Assembly (NCBI GenBank): GCA_003647435.1
Contig: QMMV01000017.1
Span: forward strand, 1-13,392
DNA length: 13,392 nucleotides
Direction: 5' to 3'
From: Deltaproteobacteria bacterium
Lineage (GTDB): Bacteria; Desulfobacterota; Desulfobacteria; Desulfobacterales; C00003060
Shown here: positions 6,933 through 13,392 of the stretch, one piece after another
Layout: every line of letters begins with the position of its first letter
Numbering within the stretch: position 1 is the first letter of the stretch
Notes under the pieces: model-generated
Databases searched by the model: none
The model's input: the letters and a program-made list of their open reading frames with translations, nothing else
What the model was told of the DNA's origin: nothing
Position numbers and translations under genes: made by a program

Positions 6933-7839
6933 TGGCGGTTTTGTCGAACCTTTCTTTTAAGCGTTCAAACCTTTGATCAATCATTTCTTGGTATCGGGCG
7001 ATGTCATGGTCACTCAGATGCCTGAATCTGCCTTGAAGACGCACATACCTTTCAACGGGAACAATCTCCTCGGGAATAATCGTCTGCCTGTAAATCTCGC
7101 TGTTTTCTACTTCATACAGGGGAAAGATATTGGACAATACGGCAAGACGCATCACTTCAACGGAGAGATTCTCTGGCATCTTCCACCCGGCGGGACATGC
7201 TGAAAGAAGATGGATAAAACGCATACCTTTTATTGTGCGCGCCTTTTTAAACTTTGCGATCAAATCGCCGGGATATGCGGCAGTGGCGGTGGCAAGGTAG
7301 GGGATTCTGTGGGCTAACATTATCTCCTCGATATCCTTTTTTGGTACCGCCTTGGGGTTCTTTGCCGGAGTAGTAGACGTCCATGCCCCGATCGGGGTGC
7401 CTCCGGAACGCTGGATGCCGGTATTCATGTAGGCCTCGTTGTCGTAACAGACATAAATCACGTCTTCATTTCTCTCTGCAGCGGCAGACAGCGCCTGAAT
7501 GCCGATATCAAAGGTGCCGCCGTCCCCGGCCCAGCCGACTACACAGATATTGTCCATACCTCTTTTCCGGTAGGCGGCTTTCAGCCCCGAGATTGTTGCC
7601 CCGGTGGCCTCAAAGGCGGTATGAAACAAGGGGACTTTCATCGATGTCATAGGCCACAGGCCAGGAATAACCGTCCAGCAGGAGGCAGGTATGACCAATG
7701 CTGTCGGCATCCCAAGCCCTTTTAAAGCCAGTCGCATCGAAAGGGCGGCCCCGCAACCTGCACAGGCTACATGTCCCGGCGTCATGTACTCTTCTTCAGG
7801 GATATCGCGATTGTCAAATCTCTGATTGAGGCTATACAT
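6925..7839 (-). CDS. 2-oxoacid:ferredoxin oxidoreductase beta subunit (thiamine diphosphate subunit)
   Basis: This 304-residue protein is the thiamine diphosphate and proximal [4Fe-4S] subunit of a pyruvate- or 2-ketoisovalerate-type ferredoxin oxidoreductase, which converts 2-oxo acid plus CoA to acyl-CoA, CO2 and reduced ferredoxin. Cluster ligands are Cys26, Cys29 (CAGC), Cys54 (ASCW) and Cys215 (ACPAGW). The cofactor-binding signature is GDGGTFDIG (105-113) followed by YDNEAYMNTG (132-141). GAGT lies about six bases before the ATG, inside the end of the alpha-subunit gene, with which it overlaps by eight bases. The substrate is not decided by these motifs; pyruvate and branched-chain 2-oxo acids are both possible. 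Confidence 0.92.
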   Translation of the reverse strand: MYSLNQRFDNRDIPEEEYMTPGHVACAGCGAALSMRLALKGLGMPTALVIPASCWTVIPGLWPMTSMKVPLFHTAFEATGATISGLKAAYRKRGMDNICVVGWAGDGGTFDIGIQALSAAAERNEDVIYVCYDNEAYMNTGIQRSGGTPIGAWTSTTPAKNPKAVPKKDIEEIMLAHRIPYLATATAAYPGDLIAKFKKARTIKGMRFIHLLSACPAGWKMPENLSVEVMRLAVLSNIFPLYEVENSEIYRQTIIPEEIVPVERYVRLQGRFRHLSDHDIARYQEMIDQRFERLKERFDKTANA

Positions 7840-8998
7840 ATTTTACTCCTACCCAGATGTCTGCATCCTCCGGAGTTTCACTTTGGGAAGTCCTTTCATA
7901 GATATCTCGTATCGTCCCGATATTGATGTCGCGCCCACCGAGACCGGCAATATAACCATAGAGAAGCGGCCTTTCACTGTCAGCAAGCTCGTACAGCGCG
8001 CTTCTTATCTCCTGTGCCCAAACCCCTTGAGCCCCCGGCGAAAAATTCCGGTCGATGACCGCTACCTTTTCCTTGTCCCGCAAGGCATTTTTGACTTCAT
8101 CTGAAGGGAACGGACGAAGCGTCTTTACCTTTAGCATTCCTGCCTTTTTCCCCTCAGAGCGGAGGACTTCCACGGCCACCCGGCCTGTTGAAGCGACTGT
8201 CCCCGAACACACAATCACCACCTCGGCGTCATCTGTCAGGTAGCCCTCGACCTGATGGTAATTTCGCCCAAAAAGATTCCCGAACTCCGTATGAGTTTCT
8301 GAAATCACTCCCTTTGCCCTTTCCATGTCTCTCTGGATCAGCCATCTAAATTCCATGTAAACGTCACTCATGGAAACAGAGCCGAATGTGCGGGGATTTT
8401 CTGGATCAAGCCACATATCTCCTGGATCGAAGGAGGGCAAGAATTTCTGTACCGCTTCTTTCTCAGGAATATCAACCGGTTCAGAAGTATGAGAAAGCCA
8501 GAAGGCATCCAGGATCACCATTGCGGGGAGGCGGACAGTTTCCGCAATCTTAAATGCCATGATTGTTGTATCCAAAACTTCCTGGTTTCCTTCACAGTAG
8601 AGCTGGATACAACCGGTATCGCGCTGTGAGATGGAATCGGTCTGGTCACTCCAGATATTCCAGGGCAGGGCGGGGGCCCGATTGACATTGGCCAGCACCA
8701 CGGGAACTCTGGCGCCTGTTGCATAGTGGAGCATCTCGTGCATCAGAAACAATCCCTGCCCCGATGTCGCCGTAAATGCCCTTACCCCTCCCATAGAGGC
8801 ACCGATACAGACAGATAGTGCGGAGTGTTCCGATTCTACGCGAATATAGTCGAAATCTCCGATTCCTTCAGCTTGCATATCGGCTAAAGTTTCTATGATG
8901 GTGGTCTGAGGGGTTATGGGATAGGCAGCCACGACCTTGACATCAGAAAGCATAGCCCCGTAAGCAACGGCCTGGTTTCCTGTCAAAACTTTTTTCAT
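7832..8998 (-). CDS. 2-oxoacid:ferredoxin oxidoreductase alpha subunit
   Basis: The 388-residue alpha subunit contributes to the active site and the CoA-binding region. Family marks are GNQAVAYGAM and AAYPITPQTT near the start, RVESEHSALSVCIGASMGG (about 54-72), the TSGQGLFLMHEMLHYATG segment, VLANVNRAPALPWNIWSDQTD, and a C-terminal domain with VIDRNFSPGAQG. This is the separate-subunit layout seen in pyruvate and 2-ketoisovalerate enzymes. It starts 69 bases after the flavoprotein gene, and this gap contains one copy of the dispersed repeat. The only ribosome-binding-like sequence (AAGG seven bases upstream) lies within the repeat. The stop overlaps the start of the beta subunit. Confidence 0.92.
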   Translation of the reverse strand: MKKVLTGNQAVAYGAMLSDVKVVAAYPITPQTTIIETLADMQAEGIGDFDYIRVESEHSALSVCIGASMGGVRAFTATSGQGLFLMHEMLHYATGARVPVVLANVNRAPALPWNIWSDQTDSISQRDTGCIQLYCEGNQEVLDTTIMAFKIAETVRLPAMVILDAFWLSHTSEPVDIPEKEAVQKFLPSFDPGDMWLDPENPRTFGSVSMSDVYMEFRWLIQRDMERAKGVISETHTEFGNLFGRNYHQVEGYLTDDAEVVIVCSGTVASTGRVAVEVLRSEGKKAGMLKVKTLRPFPSDEVKNALRDKEKVAVIDRNFSPGAQGVWAQEIRSALYELADSERPLLYGYIAGLGGRDINIGTIRDIYERTSQSETPEDADIWVGVKYV

Positions 8999-8999
8999 T

Positions 9000-9029
9000 G
9001 TAAGACCTTAGCTCTTTTAAAAAACAGAC
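9000..9029 (-). repeat. Dispersed repeat, copy C, directly in front of the alpha subunit gene
   Basis: These 30 bases match the - strand of 13339-13368 at 28 positions, with the 22 bases at 9008-9029 identical to 13347-13368. On the - strand it begins GTCTGTTTTTTAAAAGAGC and ends one base before the ATG at 8998. The GATGGCC half present in copies A and B is missing here. The AAGG inside it is the best ribosome binding site for the alpha subunit. Confidence 0.75.
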
Positions 9030-9067
9030 CGGGATGTTTTCAAAAACGTAAATTGTTGCTTTTCATT

Positions 9068-10816
9068 TTATTCTCTGACAAACTCCATTTTTATCGCCCC
9101 TCGCGGACATTCCTGAACACATATCCCACAACCCTTGCAGTAATCCATATCTACCGTATAGCCGTTTCCATCAGGGTCATTCTTGACACAGAGGTCGGGA
9201 CAGAAGAGATAACAATTCCCGCACCCTGTACACGAACCACAGTTGAAACAGCGGCGGGCTTCAGTAGTTACCTCTTCTTCAATCGGAGATATAACCACAT
9301 CCTGAAAGCTCCTCGCTCTTTCTTCTGCAGGGATGATCCCGGTTTTCATCCTCGGTCTGCGGTCGAAATAGAACGGGTTTAAATTGCTGTAGTTTACTAC
9401 CTCCCGGGTTCGATTCCTCTTGGGAAAAGGGACTGTGCTGGTCGTCAGGGAAAAACTGATGTTTTCGGAATCACCCAGCCTGTATGGATCAAGAGAGCTT
9501 TTCCCGAGCGGCAACCCTGCTAAGAAGCGGTCAATTCCCACCGCTCCCCTCTTGCCCGAAGCAATTGCATGAGTGACTGTTCGAGGTGTATCGATGATGT
9601 CACCACCGGCAAAGAATTTTGAATCTCCGATCCGCCCCATATGGCCGGTTTCTACCCTGTTTCGCTTATATGTGATATGGCGGGGGAGATCTTCTTTGTT
9701 GACGTCTTCACCGATAGCAAGAATGAGGGTGTCACAGTCTATGTAGAATGTCTCTCCGGTGGGCACCGGTTGACCCCGATCTGAAGAGTTTGCATTTTTT
9801 AATGCGACCTTCTGTAGCCGGAGACCCGCAACGGTTTCATTCCCGCACACTTCTAACGGTACGGCCTGGAAAAGGAATTGAACCCCTTCTTCCCTTGCCA
9901 TCTTGATTTCCTCGGCATTGGCCGGCATCTTGGCCTCTCTCCTCCTGTAGATGATTGTGACATTGGCGTCAAAACGGCGGGAGACACGAGCACAGTCTAT
10001 GGCACTGTTTCCCCCGCCGATCACGGCAACCCTTTTTCCTAAAACCGGCTGTCTTCCTAGGTTGACCTCCCGCAAGAATCTCAGGGCGTTGAGTATGCCC
10101 TTTTTTTCGATTCCCTTGACCTTAAGGGTAGCCTCACGGTGAGCACCGATGGCGACAAATACCGCATCAAATTGCCTATCGATCTTGTTCCACGAGATAT
10201 CCTTGCCTACCGTTGTGCCCATCTTAAAATTTAGGCCCATTTGACGGAGCCTGGAAATTTCTCCGTCAAGGATTTCTTTCGGGAGACGATACGAGGGAAT
10301 ACCATAACGCATCAGGCCGCCGGGCAGGGCACTCGAATCAAATATGGTCACATGATAGCCCCAAAGGCGCAGGTAATACGAGGCGGTCAGTCCGGCAGGG
10401 CCGGCTCCGACAATGGCGACTTTTTCACCACGTTTCGCACTGTTGTTGTTTACGGTAAGGCCGTGATTGAGACCATAATCCCCGATGTAGCGTTCCACCG
10501 AGTTGATGGAGACGGCCTCATCATGCTCTGCCCTGTTGCATTTTGCCTCACAGCCGTGGAAACAGACTCTTCCCGTGATTGCAGGAAAAGGGTTGTCCTT
10601 TATTATCAGTCTCCATGCCTCTTCAAACCTGCCGTTTGCGGCAAGATACATAAAGCCTGCAACATCTTCACCCGCAGGGCACTCGTAGCTGCAAGGAGGG
10701 ATCGAGTCGATAAAGACCGGCCTGGAGAATCTCCAGCTTCCGGTCTTATTTACCGCGCTTGATGTGGTTGAAATGGCGCATAAGGTTGTTGGTACTTTTT
10801 GATCAATGTGTTTCAT
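9068..10816 (-). CDS. GltD-like NAD(P)H oxidoreductase fused to a two-cluster ferredoxin domain
   Basis: The 582-residue protein has three parts. Residues 30-100 form the N-terminal iron-sulfur region of the GltD/dihydropyrimidine dehydrogenase type (Cys42, Cys46, Cys85, Cys89, Cys93). Residues 130-430 hold two Rossmann folds, with FAD-binding GAGPAG at 137-142 and NAD(P)-binding GGGNSA at 267-272 followed by IIYRRRE, the latter suggesting NADPH. Residues 520-582 are a ferredoxin with two CxxCxxCxxxCP clusters (Cys529-Cys539 and Cys560-Cys570), like the delta subunit of pyruvate ferredoxin oxidoreductases. Since no separate delta gene exists here, this protein probably links the oxidoreductase to the NAD(P)H pool. 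A palindrome lies between it and the gamma gene. The ATG at 10816 has no clear ribosome binding site, so the first 25 residues are less certain. Confidence 0.88.
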   Translation of the reverse strand: MKHIDQKVPTTLCAISTTSSAVNKTGSWRFSRPVFIDSIPPCSYECPAGEDVAGFMYLAANGRFEEAWRLIIKDNPFPAITGRVCFHGCEAKCNRAEHDEAVSINSVERYIGDYGLNHGLTVNNNSAKRGEKVAIVGAGPAGLTASYYLRLWGYHVTIFDSSALPGGLMRYGIPSYRLPKEILDGEISRLRQMGLNFKMGTTVGKDISWNKIDRQFDAVFVAIGAHREATLKVKGIEKKGILNALRFLREVNLGRQPVLGKRVAVIGGGNSAIDCARVSRRFDANVTIIYRRREAKMPANAEEIKMAREEGVQFLFQAVPLEVCGNETVAGLRLQKVALKNANSSDRGQPVPTGETFYIDCDTLILAIGEDVNKEDLPRHITYKRNRVETGHMGRIGDSKFFAGGDIIDTPRTVTHAIASGKRGAVGIDRFLAGLPLGKSSLDPYRLGDSENISFSLTTSTVPFPKRNRTREVVNYSNLNPFYFDRRPRMKTGIIPAEERARSFQDVVISPIEEEVTTEARRCFNCGSCTGCGNCYLFCPDLCVKNDPDGNGYTVDMDYCKGCGICVQECPRGAIKMEFVRE

Positions 10817-10839
10817 TGGTTTGCTGTCCGTTCATCTGT

Positions 10840-10869
10840 TGTAGGGGCGACTCATGAGTCGCCCCTACA
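10840..10869. repeat. Perfect 30-base palindrome (REP-like)
   Basis: TGTAGGGGCGACTCA is followed directly by its exact reverse complement. In RNA it would form a hairpin with a long GC-rich stem and the loop ATGA or smaller. It lies in the 67 bases between the gamma-subunit gene and the flavoprotein gene. GTAGGGGCGA palindromes of this type are, from memory, common dispersed repeats in diverse bacteria. No U-run follows, so it is not a typical terminator, but it could protect the upstream mRNA end. Confidence 0.8.
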
Positions 10870-10883
10870 GCTTACCCGATTCT

Positions 10884-11438
10884 TCATTCATCATTTACCG
10901 CTCGATAGGCTTCTCTGGCCGCTTCGGCGTTGTCTTCCGCATGGGCCGGGACACCTATTTTGATTGCTTTGACCAAGCTTTCGATTGGTACGATACCGAG
11001 CGCCCTCGCCACGGCGCCCAGGATCGCCGTGTTCACTATCGGAAACCGCGGGCTGCCGAGATGGTATCTTATGGCGATTTCCGCCGCCGGCACCGTGGCT
11101 ATCCTGAAGCCTTTGAAAAAGCTTTTAAACTCGACAGCCGATTTGCTGCTGTTTAGGATAACCGTGCCTCCAGGTTTCAGCCCTTTCGTTAAGGGGACTT
11201 GATCTACAAGAAGCGGGTCCAGGATGACGATGTGGTCAGGCGCATATATTTGGGTCCTGACCCTGACAGGCCTGTCATCGACCCTGAGAAAGGCGGTAAC
11301 AGGGGCACCCCTTCTCTCAACACCAAAGGCCGGAAATGACTGGCAATATTTTCCATCTAAGAATACAGCATGTGCCAGGAGCTTTGAGGCAACCACAGCT
11401 CCCTGGCCGCCCCGCCCGTGAAATCTTATCTCGATCAT
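10884..11438 (-). CDS. 2-oxoacid:ferredoxin oxidoreductase gamma subunit
   Basis: The 184-residue protein is the gamma subunit of the ferredoxin oxidoreductase, with the family's opening [21 protein letters not shown] (residues 4-24) and the [20 protein letters not shown] segment. Later parts, such as the [10 protein letters not shown] stretch and [16 protein letters not shown], are also typical. It starts four bases after the ilvD stop, with GGAG seven bases upstream inside the ilvD end, so the two are coupled. Its place before the flavoprotein rather than next to alpha and beta is a variant order, but the parts together make a complete enzyme. Confidence 0.92.
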
Positions 11439-11442
11439 CCTC

Positions 11443-13104
11443 TTACTCCCTGAAGATCGCCCCAGTGCTGGCAGAACTTACCTGCCTGGCATAGCGATAG
11501 AGGTATCCTTTCTTGACCTTGTAATCGGGCTGTTTCCAGGCATTTAGTCTGAGATTTAGTTCCTCTTCCCTCAGCTTCAAATTGATGGATCGCGCAGGGA
11601 TGTCTATCTCTATGGTATCTCCTTCTTCAACAACAGCAATTGGCCCCCCTTCCTGTGCCTCGGGTGAAATATGGCCGATCGCGGCCCCCCGCGTGCCGCC
11701 CGAGAATCTGCCGTCGGTTATCAAGGCCACATCTTTGTCTAAACCTGCGCCTGCCAGAGCAGATGTCGGCGAGAGCATCTCCCTCATCCCCGGCCCCCCT
11801 TTGGGGCCTTCATAACGAATGACTACTACATCCCCTTTTCTTATGTTTCGGGAAAGAATGGCCGCCATCGCATCTTCTTCGCTGTCAAACACCCTTGCAG
11901 AACCGGTATGTTTCAGCATGGAAGGATCAACGGCCGATTTTTTCACAACCGCTCCATCTGGTGCCAGATTACCAAAAAGGATGGCGAGCCCTCCATCCTG
12001 CGAGTATGGTGATTCTATGGGTCGGATCACATCCGTGTCGAGGTTTTTGGCAGACGATATGTTTTCCCCTAAGGACTTGCCGGTAACAGTCATCAAATCA
12101 GAGTAAAGCAGGCCTTTTTTGTCCAATTCGCACATTACCGCAGGAATACCGCCCGCCCTGTCCAGGTCCTCTAAGTGGGTTGGCCCTGCCGGCGCTATTC
12201 TACAGAGATTCGGGGTGCGCTCGCTGATCTCATTAAACAGACGAAGATCAAGATCGACTCCTGCCTCGTGAGCTATTGCCTTAAGGTGAAGGACGGTATT
12301 TGTAGAACTGCCGAGGGCCATCTCTACAGTGATCGCATTTTCAAAGGCATGCCTCGTTGCGATATCGAGCGGCTTGATATCCTTTTCTATCAGTTCCATG
12401 ATCTTTACCCCGGCCTCTTTTGCCAGCCGCCTTCTGGCTGCCATGACCGCCGGAATCGTTCCGTTTTTGGGCAGGCTCAACCCAAGTGCTTCGCTCAAAC
12501 AATTCATCGAGTTGGCCGTAAACATTCCCGAGCATGACCCAACACCCGGGCAGGCGGCATCTTCGAGCCCGGCAAGTTCGTTGTCATCTATCTTCCCGCT
12601 CGATTTTGCGCCTACTCCCTCAAAGACACTGATGAGATCAATCGCCCTGCCCTTCAAGTTGCCCGCAAGCATGGGGCCCCCGCTCACCAATATCGCTGGG
12701 ATGTTTAGTCTTAGCATCGCCATCATCATCCCGGGGACAATCTTGTCGCAATCGCACACGAGTACTAACCCGTCAAAGGGGTAAGCAGTAGCCATTATCT
12801 CAACTGAGTCGGCGATGAGTTCCCTCGAAATCAGAGAATACTTCATCCCTTTGTGGCCCATTGCTATCCCGTCGCAAACACCTATGGTGGAAAATTCCAT
12901 TGGGGTGCCCCCCGCCATTCGCACACCCGCCTTCACGCAAGCGGCAATCTCTGCCAGGTGCTGGTGTCCGGGAATCACCTCGTTGGCCGAGTTGGCTATT
13001 CCTATAATCGGGCGGCTGATCTCCTCGTCGGTGTATCCCATGGCCTTAAAAAGGGATCGATGCGGGCTCCTTTCTATTCCTTTTTTCATCAGGTCCGAAC
13101 GCAT
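11443..13104 (-). CDS. ilvD: Dihydroxy-acid dehydratase
   Basis: The 553-residue enzyme removes water from 2,3-dihydroxy acids to give 2-oxo acids (2-oxoisovalerate and 2-oxo-3-methylvalerate in valine and isoleucine synthesis). It has CDGIAMGH (77-84), CDCDKIVPGM with Cys119, Asp120 and Lys121, CPGVGSCSGMFTANSM with Cys185 and Cys191, GSSTNTVLHL, and ITDGRFSGG near the end. Position 46 in VIPGHQHL is Gly; the [2Fe-2S] class has Cys there, so this fits the E. coli-like oxygen-sensitive [4Fe-4S] class. I chose the ATG at 13104 because GGAGG is 11 bases upstream and homologues start at MRSD. The ATG at 13161 would add 19 atypical residues. It begins the operon. Related sugar-acid dehydratases (Edd) are less likely, since the sequence follows the short archaeal-type IlvD pattern. 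Confidence 0.9.
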   Translation of the reverse strand: MRSDLMKKGIERSPHRSLFKAMGYTDEEISRPIIGIANSANEVIPGHQHLAEIAACVKAGVRMAGGTPMEFSTIGVCDGIAMGHKGMKYSLISRELIADSVEIMATAYPFDGLVLVCDCDKIVPGMMMAMLRLNIPAILVSGGPMLAGNLKGRAIDLISVFEGVGAKSSGKIDDNELAGLEDAACPGVGSCSGMFTANSMNCLSEALGLSLPKNGTIPAVMAARRRLAKEAGVKIMELIEKDIKPLDIATRHAFENAITVEMALGSSTNTVLHLKAIAHEAGVDLDLRLFNEISERTPNLCRIAPAGPTHLEDLDRAGGIPAVMCELDKKGLLYSDLMTVTGKSLGENISSAKNLDTDVIRPIESPYSQDGGLAILFGNLAPDGAVVKKSAVDPSMLKHTGSARVFDSEEDAMAAILSRNIRKGDVVVIRYEGPKGGPGMREMLSPTSALAGAGLDKDVALITDGRFSGGTRGAAIGHISPEAQEGGPIAVVEEGDTIEIDIPARSINLKLREEELNLRLNAWKQPDYKVKKGYLYRYARQVSSASTGAIFRE

Positions 13105-13115
13105 AAGCTCTGTTA

Positions 13116-13120
13116 CCTCC
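13116..13120 (-). promoter_or_regulatory. Ribosome binding site of ilvD
   Basis: GGAGG on the - strand is 11 bases before the ATG at 13104. It is the only strong Shine-Dalgarno in the region and sets the start used here; nothing similar precedes the ATG at 13161. Confidence 0.55.
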
Positions 13121-13125
13121 AATTC

Positions 13126-13160
13126 TGCGGAAATCGCTCGCTCTGTTCGCTCTTTCCGCA
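13126..13160 (-). promoter_or_regulatory. Leader hairpin in front of ilvD
   Basis: TGCGGAAA (13153-13160 on the - strand) and TTTCCGCA (13126-13133) form a perfect eight-base stem with a 19-base loop that holds repeated GAGCGA units. The hairpin ends about five bases before the ribosome binding site. If transcription starts near 13163, it would form the 5' end of the mRNA and could stabilise it or affect initiation. Confidence 0.4.
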
Positions 13161-13169
13161 TTTCGTGTT

Positions 13170-13197
13170 ATTGTATGTACAGCCAGGCAGGGCTAAA
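13170..13197 (-). promoter_or_regulatory. Weak promoter candidate for the ilvD operon
   Basis: On the - strand TACAAT (13170-13175) is a good -10 box, but the element 16 bases upstream (TTTAGC, 13192-13197) is a poor -35 box. It also overlaps an inverted repeat, GTACAG (13206-13211) with CTGTAC (13177-13182), which could be an operator or a small RNA stem. The call rests on the -10 box and its position only. Confidence 0.25.
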
Positions 13198-13338
13198 GCC
13201 GCGCACTGTACGAGCAAGATGTGGCACCGCTCCCTCAGGGCTGCTCAGGCGCTTTGGGCGTTTACAAGTAGGTTTTGTTGCTTATACAGTGCCCCTCAAG
13301 CGCTTGCCGATCTCTTGTTGAACCAAATCAATTCCCTC

Positions 13339-13389
13339 GTAACACTTTAGCTCTTTTAAAAAACAGACACACGGAACGGACAGGCCATC
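13339..13389 (-). repeat. Dispersed repeat, copy B, upstream of ilvD
   Basis: This is the fullest copy. Its outer part (13344-13389) matches copy A at 36 of 46 positions in inverted orientation, and its inner part (13339-13368) matches copy C at 28 of 30. It is oriented towards ilvD, about 235 bases away. On its - strand a ten-codon frame starts ATG GCC TGT CCG and stops after the T-run, as in copy A. It may extend beyond the window edge at 13392. Confidence 0.75.
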
Positions 13390-13392
13390 CGA

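Noticed and set aside
13162..13345. T-box riboswitch in front of ilvD, prompted by an AGGGAGCGGTGCCAC stretch on the - strand
   Set aside because: It does not match the conserved T-box sequence, and no stem with a specifier loop or terminator was found.
13282..13392. Minus-strand frame open to the window edge that reads through repeat copy B and ends in IDLVQQEIGKRLRGTV
   Set aside because: Only 36 codons are visible, the frame crosses the repeat whose other frames are equally open, and no start or family can be seen. It could be the end of an upstream gene, but the evidence is too thin.
1..13392. CRISPR array, transposon or phage element
   Set aside because: No regularly spaced repeats, transposase, integrase or phage genes were found. 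The dispersed repeats are too few and too irregular.

Overview
The window looks like a piece of the chromosome of a strictly anaerobic bacterium, most likely a deltaproteobacterium (Desulfobacterota-like). This is an inference from gene content: 2-oxoacid:ferredoxin oxidoreductase, a GltD-like iron-sulfur flavoprotein, a TRAP transporter and an oxygen-sensitive-type dihydroxy-acid dehydratase, all at intermediate GC. No rRNA, tRNA, CRISPR, transposase or phage gene was seen.

Left part, + strand (1-3335). A 434-base gene-free stretch with repeat-like sequence and a good promoter candidate leads into an ArsA/Get3-type ATPase with a C-terminal HSP20-like domain. An 82-residue unknown protein follows, overlapped to it through its ribosome binding site. 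After a 152-base gap comes an MtaD-type methylthioadenosine/S-adenosylhomocysteine deaminase. It converges on the right-hand operon with only 17 bases between the stop codons.

Right part, - strand (3353-13104), nine genes in one direction. In transcription order they are ilvD (dihydroxy-acid dehydratase), the gamma subunit of a 2-oxoacid:ferredoxin oxidoreductase, an NAD(P)H oxidoreductase fused to a two-cluster ferredoxin domain, the alpha and beta subunits, an XRE-cupin regulator, and a TRAP transporter (dctP, dctQ, dctM). Several genes overlap or nearly touch, so most are probably co-transcribed. The order suggests a route: the TRAP transporter imports a carboxylate, IlvD can turn a 2,3-dihydroxy acid into a 2-oxo acid, and the ferredoxin oxidoreductase converts the 2-oxo acid to an acyl-CoA. 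Its electrons go through the fused flavoprotein to or from NAD(P). The regulator would sense the substrate. Substrate and direction are not visible in the sequence. The dctP gene carries an apparent one-base deletion in a short G run just after the signal peptide region.

The most unusual signal is a family of short dispersed repeats with a T-rich/AAAGG-CTAAA core. Copies lie at 26-50, 243-288, 1982-2009, 9000-9029 and 13339-13389. The four copies with a visible downstream gene all point towards it (arsA, mtaD, porA-like, ilvD). Two of them match over 46 bases in inverted orientation near the two ends of the window. There is also a perfect 30-base palindrome inside the oxidoreductase operon, and a hairpin between dctP and dctQ.
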